Source of the DNA: Pseudoclavibacter sp. AY1F1
GTDB taxonomy: Bacteria > Actinomycetota > Actinomycetes > Actinomycetales > Microbacteriaceae
DNA length: 64,000 nucleotides
Reading direction: 5' to 3'
Assembly: GCF_002931075.1 (NCBI RefSeq)
Contig: NZ_PSTQ01000005.1
Location: forward strand, 165,542 to 229,541
The notes under the pieces were generated by a model. The model was given only the letters and a program-made list of their open reading frames with translations, ran no database searches and was not told the DNA's origin. Positions within the stretch are counted from its first letter, which is position 1, and every line of letters begins with the position of its first letter. This document shows positions 51,138 through 60,792 of the stretch, one piece after another. A program made the position numbers and the translations under genes.

Positions 51138-51671
51138 CTAGCGCGCTGCGCCCGCGAGGGTCCCTGTCGTCTGCGCGGCCTGGTCGGTGACGATGCACTG
51201 GATCAGGCGGTCGCCGGCGTCGTCCCAGCTCTGCTGCGTCGGCGTCAGGTAGGAGAAGTAGAGGGAGCTCTGGTCGTAGGGAAGCCCGATGAAGGTCGCG
51301 AACTGCGCTGTGCAGTCGGCCTCGGCCTGCGTGGTGATCGCCTCATCGCCGGGGAAGTCACCCGCCGGCATCTCCACCTCGTAGTAGACCTCGTAGTCGT
51401 GCGGGTTCGAGCACGGGACGACGGGGATCTCGCTGACCATGGTGCTGCCCGCGTCGTCGAAGCAGTCTCCGACTGCGAGCTTGAACACGTCGAGGTCACC
51501 CGACTCGGTGACTTCCTGCGTTTCGCCGTCGCGGACCTCGCTCTCGCCTCCTGAGAGCTCGCCCTCGACGGAGTCGGCGATCTCCTGCGCCGCAGAGCAG
51601 CCGCTGAGGCCGAATCCGAGCAGGGCCATAGCCCCGATCGCGAGTACAGATGTGACCGTGGTCTTCGCCAT
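51138..51671 (-). CDS. Septum-formation-family lipoprotein
   Basis: A 177-residue precursor with lipobox LSGC near residue 25, an acidic linker (GESEVRDGETQEVTESGDLD) and a small domain starting VFKLAVGDCFDD, with VPCSNPHDYEVY, then two more Cys. The pattern matches the septum-formation domain family, common in actinobacterial surface proteins. AGGGGAA precedes ATG; TAAAGT (minus, 51704-51709) is a candidate -10. Confidence 0.72.
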   Translation of the reverse strand: MAKTTVTSVLAIGAMALLGFGLSGCSAAQEIADSVEGELSGGESEVRDGETQEVTESGDLDVFKLAVGDCFDDAGSTMVSEIPVVPCSNPHDYEVYYEVEMPAGDFPGDEAITTQAEADCTAQFATFIGLPYDQSSLYFSYLTPTQQSWDDAGDRLIQCIVTDQAAQTTGTLAGAAR

Positions 51672-51727
51672 GATTTCCCCTGAGAGTTCGGTGGTTTTCG
51701 CTCACTTTAGCGACAAAATCGAAGACG

Positions 51728-52474
51728 CTACGGTCGCTTCTCAAGCAGCAGGGCGACAGCGCGCTCCTTGAACTCGACGGGGCAGTCGGCGAAGTAGGCG
51801 GAACTCTGAATGAGGGCCTGGGTGTAGCACTCCGCGTGCCCCTCGACGGCGGGCACGGTGCTGCCGTCGTGACCCGTGAAGGCGCCGTAGCCCTCCTCGT
51901 CGAGCACGCGCAGCATCTCGTCCGGACTCGGGAAGACGTATGCCTGCTGCGCGTGGCCGAGCTCGTGGATGAGCACCGAGGCGCCGACGTCGGTGATGAC
52001 GGGGAAGAGCGTCGGATCATCCGCCCTCAGATGGATGCTCGCCGTCGGCGGCTCCAGGGGACACCCGTTGCCCTCGCACCAGGACTGCTTCGTGCACGCC
52101 TGCGCTTCTTCCGGGCAGGCCGTCTGGCCATCCGGCGCCCAGGTGGCTGGGACTCCCGCTGCGGCGATGAACGCATCGATGCCAGCCTCGCCCTCCGGCC
52201 AGGGCCCAGCCGGCGCCGCAACGAGGGGAGCATACGCCAGGGAGCTGCTCTGCGCCTCATCCTCGGGCACGATGACTGGCTCGAAGCCGTCCTCTGTGCC
52301 GAAGACGTGCACGCCGAACCACTCGCGGATGCCCTCAGGCCCCCACGGGTCTGACGCCGACGAGACGCCGTCAGCAGCCACCGGCACACCGGCGGGCGTC
52401 GCGAACACCAGCAGCGCTGCCAGCAGCGCCACGACGGCGAGGACCGCACCGCCGGTTGATCGCTCCGTGCTCAT
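51728..52474 (-). CDS. Secreted or membrane-anchored putative metalloprotease (HExxH)
   Basis: A 248-residue protein with an N-terminal membrane segment (VLAVVALLAALLVFATPAG at 12-30), acting as signal or anchor. It contains VLIHELGHAQQ near 170, an HExxH zinc motif, and VEGHAECYTQ about 30 residues later, which could give the third ligand Glu. Six cysteines suggest disulfides outside the cell. No named family is recognised. It starts 10 nt after accE, and is probably co-transcribed with the carboxylase genes. Confidence 0.65.
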   Translation of the reverse strand: MSTERSTGGAVLAVVALLAALLVFATPAGVPVAADGVSSASDPWGPEGIREWFGVHVFGTEDGFEPVIVPEDEAQSSSLAYAPLVAAPAGPWPEGEAGIDAFIAAAGVPATWAPDGQTACPEEAQACTKQSWCEGNGCPLEPPTASIHLRADDPTLFPVITDVGASVLIHELGHAQQAYVFPSPDEMLRVLDEEGYGAFTGHDGSTVPAVEGHAECYTQALIQSSAYFADCPVEFKERAVALLLEKRP

Positions 52475-52484
52475 GTGCCCGGGC

Positions 52485-52730
52485 TCAGCTCCGGTAGGAG
52501 CCGCCGAACGGGTCGCTCGCTGAGCCGCCACCGCGCATTCCGCGCTGCGAAAGCTGCCAGGCAGTCCGGCGCTTGACGATGTCGCGAGGCCGATCGAGAT
52601 CCTGCGCCGACTCGATCATCGACGCGAGCACAAGCGTCGCCGCTGCGAGCTCGTCCTCGCTCGGGTTGCCGCTGACCGTCCGCACGATGTGCTCGAGCCC
52701 GACGTGCGACGGGATTTGCTCCTGGCTCAC
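52485..52730 (-). CDS. accE: Acyl-CoA carboxylase epsilon subunit
   Basis: An 81-residue AccE-like protein: the helical core [15 protein letters not shown] near 23-40 and a basic C-terminal segment ending [12 protein letters not shown] match the family, which stabilises the AccA3-AccD complex. ATGA overlap with accD. Small size and place behind accD are diagnostic. Confidence 0.85.
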   Translation of the reverse strand: MSQEQIPSHVGLEHIVRTVSGNPSEDELAAATLVLASMIESAQDLDRPRDIVKRRTAWQLSQRGMRGGGSASDPFGGSYRS

Positions 52731-54340
52731 AGCGGGATGTTCCCGTGCTTCTTGGGCGGAAGCGACGCGCGCTTCGTGCGCAGCGTACGCAGCGCCTTCG
52801 TGACGATCACGCGCGTCGATGCGGGCTCAATGACGGAGTCCAGCTCACCGCGTTCCGCCGCGAGGAACGGTGACGCGACGTTGTACGTGTACTCGTTCGC
52901 GAGACGCGTGCGCACGGCGGCGACGTCCTCGCCGGCCTCCTCCGCTCGCTTGATCTCGCCGCGGTACAGGATGTTGACCGCACCTTGGCCGCCCATCACC
53001 GCGATCTCGGCCGTCGGCCACGCGAAGTTCAAGTCAGCCCCGAGCTGCTTCGAACCCATCACGATGTACGCGCCGCCGTATGCCTTGCGCAGGATGACGG
53101 TGACCAGCGGCACGGTCGCCTCCGCATACGCGTAGAGCAGCTTCGCGCCGCGACGGATGACTCCGGACCACTCCTGGTCGGTGCCGGGAAGGTAACCGGG
53201 CACATCCACGAGCGTGAGGATCGGGATCGAGAACGCGTCGCAGAACCGCACGAAGCGTGATGCTTTCTCGCCGGCCTCGATGTTCAGCGTGCCAGCCATA
53301 GCGTTCGGCTGGTTCGCGACGATACCGACCGAGGTGCCGTCGACGCGAGCGAAGCCGATGATGATGTTCGGCGCGAAGAGCGGCTGCACCTCGAGGAAGT
53401 CGCCATCGTCGACGATGAGCTCAATGACCTGCTTCACGTCGTACGGCTGGTTCGGGGAATCCGGGATGACCGTGTTGAGCTTCTTGTCGAGATCGGTGAT
53501 CTCGAGCTCCGTGTCGATGTCGTAGCTCGGCAGCTCCGCCTGGTTGTTGTCCGGCAGGAAGGAGAGCAGCTGGCGCGCGTAGTCGAGCGCGTCGTCCTCG
53601 TCGGCCGCGAGATAGTGGGAGACGCCGGTGGTGCGGTTGTGCGCGAGTGCTCCGCCGAGCTCCTCAAAGCCGACTTCCTCACCCGTGACGGTCTTGATGA
53701 CGTCCGGTCCCGTCACGAACATGTGGCTCGTCTTGTCGACCATGATGACGAAGTCGGTGAGCGCGGGGGAGTAGACGGCGCCACCGGCGGCAGGGCCCAT
53801 GATGATCGAGATCTGCGGGATCACTCCTGAAGCCTGAGTGTTGCGGCGGAAGATCTCGCCGTACTTGCCGAGCGCGACGACACCCTCCTGGATGCGCGCC
53901 CCGCCGGAGTCGAGCATGCCGATGATCGGCACGCCGACCTTCATGGCGTGGTCCATGATCTTGATGATCTTCTCGCCGGCGACCTCGCCGAGGGAGCCGC
54001 CGAACGTCGTGAAATCCTGCGAGTACACGGCGACCCCGCGGCCGTGGATCGTGCCGGTCCCCGTGATGACGGCGTCACCGTACGGACGTCGCTTCTCCAT
54101 GCCGAACGCCGTGGTGCGGTGTCGCACGAACTCGTCGAGCTCAACGAAGGAGCCGGGATCGAGGAGCTCGAGGATGCGCTCACGCGCCGTCTTCTTGCCC
54201 TTCGCGTGCTGCTTCTGGGCGGAGGCCTCCTCCGCCTGCGTCACCGCTTCCGCGTGGCGTGCCCGGAGGTCGGCGATCTTGTCGGCCGTCGTCGAGATCG
54301 CCGGGGTGGAAGCGGTCGGTTCAAGTGGTGCGGAGTTCAC
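52727..54340 (-). CDS. accD: Acyl-CoA carboxylase carboxyltransferase (beta) subunit
   Basis: A 537-residue AccD5/PccB-like transferase. Acyl-CoA oxyanion glycine: [11 protein letters not shown] near 140 and [15 protein letters not shown] near 180; carboxybiotin side: [13 protein letters not shown] near 410 and [14 protein letters not shown] near 455. It transfers carboxyl from AccA3-biotin to acetyl- or propionyl-CoA. GTG 54340 has TAAAGT 7 nt upstream, consistent with a leaderless accD-accE mRNA. Confidence 0.92.
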   Translation of the reverse strand: MNSAPLEPTASTPAISTTADKIADLRARHAEAVTQAEEASAQKQHAKGKKTARERILELLDPGSFVELDEFVRHRTTAFGMEKRRPYGDAVITGTGTIHGRGVAVYSQDFTTFGGSLGEVAGEKIIKIMDHAMKVGVPIIGMLDSGGARIQEGVVALGKYGEIFRRNTQASGVIPQISIIMGPAAGGAVYSPALTDFVIMVDKTSHMFVTGPDVIKTVTGEEVGFEELGGALAHNRTTGVSHYLAADEDDALDYARQLLSFLPDNNQAELPSYDIDTELEITDLDKKLNTVIPDSPNQPYDVKQVIELIVDDGDFLEVQPLFAPNIIIGFARVDGTSVGIVANQPNAMAGTLNIEAGEKASRFVRFCDAFSIPILTLVDVPGYLPGTDQEWSGVIRRGAKLLYAYAEATVPLVTVILRKAYGGAYIVMGSKQLGADLNFAWPTAEIAVMGGQGAVNILYRGEIKRAEEAGEDVAAVRTRLANEYTYNVASPFLAAERGELDSVIEPASTRVIVTKALRTLRTKRASLPPKKHGNIPL

Positions 54341-54347
54341 CCGCGCT

Positions 54348-54353
54348 ACTTTA
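54348..54353 (-). promoter_or_regulatory. -10 element, leaderless accD
   Basis: TAAAGT on the minus strand, 7 nt before GTG 54340. Confidence 0.5.
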
Positions 54354-54450
54354 CCGGCCAACGGCTCACATCCGGCCGTACGGGTTAGCCTGATTCCCTG
54401 GTGAAGTGCAAGAGGAACGCACGACGCACGACATTTGAGAGGTTGGCGGC

Positions 54451-54891
54451 ATGACTCAGGGGACTGGCGCACCGAACGGGGCAGCACCTCGACCGGGCGC
54501 CGAGGTTGCACCGCTGGCACCGGATGTGCAGGCACAGCAGTGCCTGCTGCCGTCGAGCGCACCCGTGGCGCCGTACGACTCGAGCGTGCGCGGCGAGGCT
54601 CCTGCGGCTCCTGCCGAACCACGACGCAACATCTGGGGGATGTGGGCGCTCGGCGTCGCCGCGCTCTCGCTTGTGCTCGCGTTCATCCCTGTCCCCGTCC
54701 TGAACATCGCGCTTGCGCTGTCGGTCGCCGCCGTCGGGTGTGTGCTTGCCGTCATCGCGCTGTGGCAGAAGCGGCGTTCGAAGGCCCTCGGCATCATCGC
54801 CCTCGTCACGCTCTTCGTCGGTGTGCTCGCCTCCGTCGTCATGACGTTCGTGTACTTGTCCGTCATCAGCTCGTCGATTGCGAACCTGTGA
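54451..54891 (+). CDS. Small membrane protein, DUF4190-like
   Basis: A 146-residue protein with a 60-residue Ala/Pro-rich cytoplasmic head, then [19 protein letters not shown] and two further helices ending [22 protein letters not shown] precedes the ATG by 8 nt. Its stop overlaps birA (GTGA), so it drives birA translation. Function unknown. Confidence 0.65.
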   Translation: MTQGTGAPNGAAPRPGAEVAPLAPDVQAQQCLLPSSAPVAPYDSSVRGEAPAAPAEPRRNIWGMWALGVAALSLVLAFIPVPVLNIALALSVAAVGCVLAVIALWQKRRSKALGIIALVTLFVGVLASVVMTFVYLSVISSSIANL

Positions 54892-55760
54892 GCGCGCCAG
54901 CCATCACCCAGCTCCTTCTCGGGGGACGAGCCGCCGGCACCGAGCTCCGCCTCATCTCCGTGCCTGAGGCGACTTCCACAAACGACGTGCTCGCCGACAT
55001 CTGGGAGCGCACAGGCGGGGAGGCCAGCCAGAACCGGGCCCTCAGCACGCTTGTCACCTACGCGCAGACCGCTGGCGTCGGACGGCACGGGCGCGAGTGG
55101 ATCTCCCCGCGGGGCAAATGCCTCGCGGCATCCACACTCGTCCGACTCGCCGATGACGAGGCCGCGCCCCGCATCCTCGGCTGGCTGCCCCTCATCGCAG
55201 GTCTGGCCCTTCGCAGCGCGATCCTCGAGCTGTCGTCGCCGGCGCCCGGCTTCCGTCCTGACGAGCAGGCTGCCCGCGTCGAGATCAAGTGGCCGAACGA
55301 TGTGCAGATCGAGGGCCGCAAGGTCGCGGGCATCCTCGGTCGAGTCCTCGGCACCCGCGATGGCGAGCTTTCCTGCGTCGTCGGCACTGGCGTCAACATC
55401 ACCCTGCAGGCCGATGAGCTTCCGACCCCGCAGGCCACCTCGCTGGCACTCAGCGGCATGCTCCCCGAGCGCCCGGCAGAGCTTCTGCCGGCGTACCTCT
55501 CCGAGTTTGTGGCACGGCTCGAGGCGCTGCGCGAAGCAGGCGGCGACGCGCTAGCCAGCGGTGCGCACGGGGAACTGAGCGATGTCTGCTCGACCCTCCG
55601 CTCCCGAGTGGCAGCTACCCTCCCCTCTGGAGAGGTCCTGCACGGCTTCGCGACCGAGCTCACGCCCGAGGGACACCTCGTGATCCGAGGCGATGACGGC
55701 GCGACGAGGGCCGTCGCGGCGGGCGACGTCGAGCGGGTCCGCCCCGAGAACGGGGCCTGA
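54888..55760 (+). CDS. birA: Biotin--[acetyl-CoA-carboxylase] ligase
   Basis: A 290-residue ligase of the class I type without the N-terminal DNA-binding domain. Motifs: STNDVL near 30, the biotinyl-AMP loop GVGRHGREW near 63, KWPNDV near 125, GTGVNI near 165, and a C-terminal SH3-like cap from about 240. It biotinylates AccA3 at K557. Start GTG 54888 overlaps the upstream gene stop. Confidence 0.9.
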   Translation: MSAPAITQLLLGGRAAGTELRLISVPEATSTNDVLADIWERTGGEASQNRALSTLVTYAQTAGVGRHGREWISPRGKCLAASTLVRLADDEAAPRILGWLPLIAGLALRSAILELSSPAPGFRPDEQAARVEIKWPNDVQIEGRKVAGILGRVLGTRDGELSCVVGTGVNITLQADELPTPQATSLALSGMLPERPAELLPAYLSEFVARLEALREAGGDALASGAHGELSDVCSTLRSRVAATLPSGEVLHGFATELTPEGHLVIRGDDGATRAVAAGDVERVRPENGA

Positions 55761-56593
55761 TGCGCGGGCGCCCACCGCACCCCAGTGAGCAGTCCTGGGA
55801 CCAGATCTTCGGGGCCCCGGCGAACGTGCAGCAGACGGGGCAGCAGTACGCGGCGCAGCCCCAGGCTGCTCAGTACCCGAGCCAGCATGCGCCCCGGCAG
55901 CAGGCCGCCCCGGTCCGGCATGAAGACGCGTATCCCACCCAGTACGGCGACCCCAGCCAGCAGTACCAGCAGCCGGTTCAGCAGCACCCCGGCCAGCAGT
56001 ACGGCGGCCAGCAGCACGGCCAGCAGTACGGCGGCCAGCAGCACGGCCAGCAGTACGGCGGCCAGCAGTACGGCGGATCCGCGCAGCAGTCGGGCGCCCG
56101 CCCGGACCTCCACCAGCAGCGCCAGTACGAGCCGCTCGGCATGCGACTCCCAGAGCAGACGATCATGCGTGTCCGCAAGCACGGCCGGCGCCTCGTCCTG
56201 CCATCGGTTGTGCTCGTCGCCGGGTTCGCCGCAGCTGGCTACAACCTGGGCGCGCTGCAAGAAGCGACGATCGGGGCCCGCCACGCTTGGCTGCTCATCT
56301 CACTCGCCGCGATCGTGCTGCTCGGAATCGTGCCGATCGTCGTCTGGCTGCAAGCACGCAACCGCATCACCACTCACCGCGTCGTGCTCTCGCATGGCAC
56401 GCTCACCAGCGAGACCCGCGAGATCTACATGAACTCGATCGTCGACGTCACCCTGCGGCGCAACCTCTGGCAGGCGATGTTCCGCTCAGGGACGATCGTC
56501 ATCACGTCCGTTTCCGGGCACCGGCTGAGACTCGTGGACGTACCGAGCGCCAACAGCGTTGCCGCCTGCATCCGGGAACTCAGCGGGCCGTGA
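55760..56593 (+). CDS. PH-domain (bPH2) membrane protein with Gln-rich repeats
   Basis: A 277-residue protein. Residues 1-125 are Gln/Gly/Pro/Tyr-rich and contain nine-residue repeats of the form GQQYGGQQH. Two membrane helices (about 147-165 and 178-198) follow, then a bacterial PH domain (RITTHRVVLSHGTLTSETRE). The ATG overlaps birA stop by one base. The same neighbour next to birA is found in mycobacteria (Rv3278c, recalled). Function unknown. Confidence 0.8.
   Translation: MRGRPPHPSEQSWDQIFGAPANVQQTGQQYAAQPQAAQYPSQHAPRQQAAPVRHEDAYPTQYGDPSQQYQQPVQQHPGQQYGGQQHGQQYGGQQHGQQYGGQQYGGSAQQSGARPDLHQQRQYEPLGMRLPEQTIMRVRKHGRRLVLPSVVLVAGFAAAGYNLGALQEATIGARHAWLLISLAAIVLLGIVPIVVWLQARNRITTHRVVLSHGTLTSETREIYMNSIVDVTLRRNLWQAMFRSGTIVITSVSGHRLRLVDVPSANSVAACIRELSGP
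55991..56071 (+). repeat. Three tandem 27-bp coding repeats
   Basis: Units at 55991-56017, 56018-56044 and 56045-56071. The first two are identical; the third differs by one base (CAC to TAC). They encode the Gln-rich repeats of the PH-domain protein, and could change length by slippage. Confidence 0.85.
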
Positions 56594-57224
56594 CGTCTGA
56601 GTTGTTCTTCTCCTGCATCTCGGCGACCCGCTTGGGGGAGAAGACCCAGAAACGGTAGAGAATGAAGCGGAAGATCGCACCGAGGCCGATGCCGACGAGG
56701 TTGGCGATGTTGTAGGCCACGAACGAGTGGTTGTCGAGCACGGCGTTCGTGAACCAGATCGGCAGGAGGCCGATGCCGAGGCCCACGAGACTCACGCCGA
56801 AGAACTCGATGGCCTCGCGGAAGTTGTCCTGCCGCTTGTGCTGGCGGAACGTCCAGATGCGGTTGCCGATCCAGTTCGTCACGATGGCCGCGCAGGTCGA
56901 GATGACCTTGGCCCAGAGCGCGCCGTGGGCGACCTCGCTTGGGTTGAGGACCGTCAGCATGAGGACGTTGAAGAGTCCAGTGTCGACGATGAAGCCGACC
57001 CCGCCGACAAGCCCGAAGTTGATGAGCTGCGCCATCATGCCCTTCGACGCGGCGATGCGTCGGAACACGTTCGTGACGCGGCCCCAGAGGGTTCGGGACG
57101 TGCGCTGCGCAGGGAGATCGAACTCTGCCGTCTCGGCGGCGACGAAGCCGACGAAATCTTCTGGCTCAGAGTGGTGCGGCTCTGCGTGCTTGCGGGAGCG
57201 ATTGGTCAAGCGCTCGACCTCCAT
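56580..57224 (-). CDS. GtrA-family flippase-like membrane protein
   Basis: A 214-residue protein with a 70-residue cytoplasmic head and four helices. The first helix QLINFGLVGGVGFIVDTGLF, NWIGNRIWTFRQHK and RFILYRFWVF are typical of GtrA, which handles polyprenyl-linked sugars. ATG 57224 lacks a clear Shine-Dalgarno; TATCTT (minus, near 57259-57264) is a candidate -10. Divergent from purK. Its end overlaps the PH-protein stop by 14 nt in convergent orientation. Confidence 0.8.
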   Translation of the reverse strand: MEVERLTNRSRKHAEPHHSEPEDFVGFVAAETAEFDLPAQRTSRTLWGRVTNVFRRIAASKGMMAQLINFGLVGGVGFIVDTGLFNVLMLTVLNPSEVAHGALWAKVISTCAAIVTNWIGNRIWTFRQHKRQDNFREAIEFFGVSLVGLGIGLLPIWFTNAVLDNHSFVAYNIANLVGIGLGAIFRFILYRFWVFSPKRVAEMQEKNNSDVTAR

Positions 57225-57344
57225 GGTGCGGCACTTGCGGGGATGAAGCCACCGCAAGCAAGATAAACTGTTGGGGAGATGTGACCCTCGTCGGAGTATA
57301 GACACGTCAGAGCAAAAGGCACGGAACTGCCACAGCAACGCGCG

Positions 57345-57416
57345 TGGGGAGAACTCCCCAAATGTCGAATTTCGACGCGAGCTCACAGACTTCTGCCGGC
57401 AGCAGGCTGCCGGCAG
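57345..57416 (+). promoter_or_regulatory. Cluster of three palindromes before purK
   Basis: Three perfect inverted repeats in 72 bp: TGGGGAG-AA-CTCCCCA (57345-57360), GTCGAA-T-TTCGAC (57364-57376) and CTGCCGGCAG-CAGG-CTGCCGGCAG (57393-57416). In the last, each arm is itself palindromic. The last ends 21 nt before ATG 57438. It could be a structured leader or an operator array; it matches no riboswitch known to me. Confidence 0.5.
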
Positions 57417-57437
57417 CACTTTCGAATGGAGCGAACC

Positions 57438-58577
57438 ATGGGTCAGGTCGTCGGCGTCATCGGAGCCGGGCAGCTCGCGCGAATGATGCTCCCACCCGCC
57501 ATCGAACTCGACGTCGATCTGCGGGTCTTCGCCGCCGGCCGCGGTGAGAGCGCAGACCGGGCGGTCACGGCCGTCGGCGACATGCACGTGCTCGAGGAGG
57601 TGCTCGGGTTCGCGCGCGACGTGGATGTGGTCACGTTCGACCACGAGCATGTGCCCCAGGAGGTCCTTCGCGGACTCGTGGATGCGGGGATCGCCGTGCG
57701 GCCGGGTCCGCACGCCCTCCAGTACGCGCAGGACAAGCTCCTCATGCGCCGACGCCTCGCCGAACTCGGCATCCCCATCCCCGAGTGGGCGGAAGTCCAC
57801 AACGAGACTGAGCTGCAGTCCTTCATCGACGCCAACGGCGGCGTCGCGGTGCTCAAGACCCCGCGAGGCGGCTACGACGGCAAGGGGGTGCGCATCGTCC
57901 GGTCGGGAGCCGACGGTGCGGACTGGTTCGCAACTGGCGACCCGCTGCTCGTCGAAGAACGCGTCGACTTCCGCCGCGAGCTGGCGCAGCTCGTGGCCAG
58001 GCGCCCATCGGGCGAGATCGCGCTGTGGCCAATCGTCGAGACCGTGCAGCGCGACGGTGTCTGCGCAGAGGTCCTCGCCCCAGCCCCAGGCGCGGAAGGC
58101 GCGGACGACCGCCTCGGCTACGTCGCCGCCACCATCGCGCAGTCCGTCGCCCTCGGCCTCGACGTGACCGGAGTGCTCGCGGTCGAGCTCTTCGAGACCA
58201 CCGACCAGCGCATCCTCGTCAACGAGCTCGCGATGCGCCCCCACAACTCAGGTCACTGGACGATCGACGGGTCCACGACAAGCCAGTTCGAGCAGCACCT
58301 TCGCGCCGTCCTCGACCTCCCGCTCGGTGACACCGGCATGACCGCGCCGCACGCTGTCATGGTCAACGTGCTCGGCGGCCCGCGGGAGGGCAGCTACGGC
58401 GACAGGTACGGGAAGGCGATGCACGAGCATCCCGATGCGAAGATCCACAGCTACGGCAAGTCGGCGCGTCCGGGGCGCAAAGTCGGCCACGTGACGGTCG
58501 CAGGCCAGGACCTCGACGATGTCGCCTACCGCGCACGCGCGGCCGCGGCAGCGTTCGACGACGCCAGCGCCACCTGA
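57438..58577 (+). CDS. purK: N5-carboxyaminoimidazole ribonucleotide synthase
   Basis: A 379-residue ATP-grasp enzyme in purine synthesis (AIR + bicarbonate + ATP). Motifs: VIGAGQLARMM at the start, DHEHVP near 70, ATP-binding LKTPRGGYDGKG near 140, VEERVDFRREL near 175, NELAMRPHNSGHWTIDG near 265. ATG 57438 is preferred over 57426 since GGAG lies 6 nt upstream of it. purE follows 141 nt later with its own promoter. Confidence 0.92.
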   Translation: MGQVVGVIGAGQLARMMLPPAIELDVDLRVFAAGRGESADRAVTAVGDMHVLEEVLGFARDVDVVTFDHEHVPQEVLRGLVDAGIAVRPGPHALQYAQDKLLMRRRLAELGIPIPEWAEVHNETELQSFIDANGGVAVLKTPRGGYDGKGVRIVRSGADGADWFATGDPLLVEERVDFRRELAQLVARRPSGEIALWPIVETVQRDGVCAEVLAPAPGAEGADDRLGYVAATIAQSVALGLDVTGVLAVELFETTDQRILVNELAMRPHNSGHWTIDGSTTSQFEQHLRAVLDLPLGDTGMTAPHAVMVNVLGGPREGSYGDRYGKAMHEHPDAKIHSYGKSARPGRKVGHVTVAGQDLDDVAYRARAAAAAFDDASAT

Positions 58578-58705
58578 GCCGAACGCGAGACGGCTGCCGA
58601 GGCCGGCGGCTGAGGCTGCGCGAGGCGCCGCCTGAGACAGTGCAGGCGCGGCTTCGAGGCGCAACCTCACCGGCCAGCCTCAGCGCCGCCCGGCGCACGC
58701 GCGTC

Positions 58706-58711
58706 TACGCT
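58706..58711 (+). promoter_or_regulatory. -10 element, leaderless purE
   Basis: TACGCT, 7 nt before ATG 58719. Confidence 0.55.
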
Positions 58712-58718
58712 TGCACGC

Positions 58719-59261
58719 ATGAGCGACCACCCCACCGCATCGCCCGCGCCCGCTGAAGCGGCCTCGCAGACCGGGCCGCTCGTCGGCATCATCATGGGCA
58801 GCGACAGTGACTGGCGCGTTATGCACGAGGCCCGCGACGTGCTCGCCGAGTTCGGCGTGCCAGCAGAAGTCGAGGTCGTCTCGGCACACCGCACCCCAGA
58901 GAAGCTCGTCAGCTACAGTCGCGAAGCGCGAGACCGCGGCATCCGCGTCATCATCGCCGGCGCCGGCGGAGCCGCCCACCTCCCCGGCATGGTCGCCTCC
59001 CTCACGACGCTGCCCGTCGTCGGCGTGCCCGTGCCGCTCAAGTACCTCGACGGCATGGACTCGCTGCTCTCCATCGTGCAGATGCCAGCAGGTATCCCGG
59101 TCGCGACGGTCTCCATCGGCGGAGCGAAGAACGCGGGGATCCTCGCCGCGCGCATCCTCGCCACAGGTGATCAAGCGCTCGCGGCCAGACTCGCCGACTA
59201 CAGTGACGGACTGCGCGACGCCGTCGAAGCCAAGAACGACGCCCTCAAGCAGTCGCTCTAG
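58719..59261 (+). CDS. purE: N5-carboxyaminoimidazole ribonucleotide mutase
   Basis: A 180-residue class I PurE. Motifs: IIMGSDSDW near 24, [10 protein letters not shown] near 53 (catalytic His), [13 protein letters not shown] near 80, and [22 protein letters not shown] near 105. An extra 20-residue Ala/Pro head is typical for actinobacteria. It rearranges the PurK product to CAIR. Confidence 0.93.
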   Translation: MSDHPTASPAPAEAASQTGPLVGIIMGSDSDWRVMHEARDVLAEFGVPAEVEVVSAHRTPEKLVSYSREARDRGIRVIIAGAGGAAHLPGMVASLTTLPVVGVPVPLKYLDGMDSLLSIVQMPAGIPVATVSIGGAKNAGILAARILATGDQALAARLADYSDGLRDAVEAKNDALKQSL

Positions 59262-59320
59262 CCCACGAACACGCCGGTCAGACCGTCGCCGCATCCCTTG
59301 CTCCTCGACCGCAGGACCCC

Positions 59321-60709
59321 ATGACACTCACCCTCCCGCTCCGGTACCCGGACGCCAGCTCGCCGCAGCTCATGACCAGGCGCGCCTGGTGGCTGCTCAT
59401 CGCGAACTTCTTCCTGCCTGGGACCGCGCAGGTGCTCGCCGGGAACCGCAAGCTCGGGCGCTTCATGCTGTCGCTCTGGCTCGGCGGAATCGGGGCGATC
59501 CTCGTCCTGGCGATTCTCGCCTTCGTGCTCCGCGGCCCCCTGCTGTTCGTGTTCTCCACGACGCTCGGCATCACACTGGTGCACCTCGTGCTTCTCTTCT
59601 ACGTCGCCATGTGGGTCGTGAGCGGTCTCGACGCGCTCCGTCTCGTCCGCATCATCAAGCTCGAGCAGGTCGCCCGGCCCCTCATCGCCATCGTCGGCGT
59701 TGTGCTCGTCGCCGTGCCGCTCGTCTTCGCCGCCGTCACCTCGCAGGTCGCCAACCAGGGCAAATCCGCCATCGAGGGCCTCTTCGGTGGTGCCTCGAAT
59801 GGCATCCAGCTGCCCGCGGATGGCCAGCTCAACATCATGATGCTCGGCGGCGACCGCGGCGACGACCGCGAGGGTCTCCGCCCCGACTCCATCAGCGTCA
59901 TGAGCTTCAACGCGTTCACCGGCAAGCTCACCACCATCGGCCTGCCCCGCGCGATGGAGAGCTTCCCGTTCAGCGAAGGCCCCATGCAGGACCTTTACCC
60001 GAACCTCTACGAGGGCTGCGCTGTCGACGTCTGCTACCTCAACTCCGTCTACACAGAGGCGACGATCTCCGAAGACGGCAGCTACGCCGACGCCGCAGAG
60101 CATGGCTCAGAGCCGGGCATCGAGGCGATGCGTGACGCCGTCGAGGGCATCACCGGGCTGAGCATCCAGTACTACGTGCTCGTCGACATGGCCGGTTTCA
60201 CCGAGCTCATCGACGCCCTCGGCGGCGTCGACATCAACGTCACCGAGCGTGTCGGCATCGGCATCAACGACGACGGCTCACCCGGATGGGCTCCGGCGAC
60301 CGAGTACATCGAGGTCGGTCAGCAGCACATGGACGGCTCAACGGCGCTGTGGTACGCCCGCTCCCGGTACGAGACCACCGACTTCGCGCGTATGGAACGG
60401 CAACGGCAGTTGCAGGAGGCGATGGTCGCGACCATGACCCCCGGCAACCTGCTCGGCAAGATCGGCCCCGTCACGGACGCCCTCGAGAAGGTCGTCCAGA
60501 CCGACATCCCGGAGGGCATGATCGGCTACGTCGGCGACCTGCTCCTGAAATCGCGGAGCGGCAACAGTGTCCGACTCGACATCGTGCCGCCCAACTTCGA
60601 CCAGGGTAACCCAGACATCCCGACCATCCACGCCGCCGTCCAGGACGCGATCGCCTCCGACCCGCCAGAGGCGACCCCGCCCCCTGAGGAAACCGCCCCC
60701 GCCGAGTAG
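59321..60709 (+). CDS. LytR-CpsA-Psr (LCP) family glycopolymer transferase
   Basis: A 462-residue membrane protein. It has about four N-terminal helices (22-150), more than the single helix of most LCPs, then an extracellular LCP domain: LNIMMLGGDRGDDREGLRPDS near 180 with pocket Arg/Asp, and WYARSRYETTDFARMERQRQ near 345. LCP enzymes transfer lipid-linked polymers to peptidoglycan. Pro/Glu-rich tail. AGGA lies before the ATG. Confidence 0.87.
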   Translation: MTLTLPLRYPDASSPQLMTRRAWWLLIANFFLPGTAQVLAGNRKLGRFMLSLWLGGIGAILVLAILAFVLRGPLLFVFSTTLGITLVHLVLLFYVAMWVVSGLDALRLVRIIKLEQVARPLIAIVGVVLVAVPLVFAAVTSQVANQGKSAIEGLFGGASNGIQLPADGQLNIMMLGGDRGDDREGLRPDSISVMSFNAFTGKLTTIGLPRAMESFPFSEGPMQDLYPNLYEGCAVDVCYLNSVYTEATISEDGSYADAAEHGSEPGIEAMRDAVEGITGLSIQYYVLVDMAGFTELIDALGGVDINVTERVGIGINDDGSPGWAPATEYIEVGQQHMDGSTALWYARSRYETTDFARMERQRQLQEAMVATMTPGNLLGKIGPVTDALEKVVQTDIPEGMIGYVGDLLLKSRSGNSVRLDIVPPNFDQGNPDIPTIHAAVQDAIASDPPEATPPPEETAPAE

Positions 60710-60792
60710 CGCGGCCCGCCGCCGCTCCGCGTCCTCTCCGCCGCCGGCGCCGCGCCCCGCGCCGCGCCCCGCGCCCGCTCGCGCCCGCTCAG

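Noticed and set aside
55991..56071. CRISPR-like tandem repeats
   Set aside because: Units are directly adjacent without spacers and lie in frame in a coding region.
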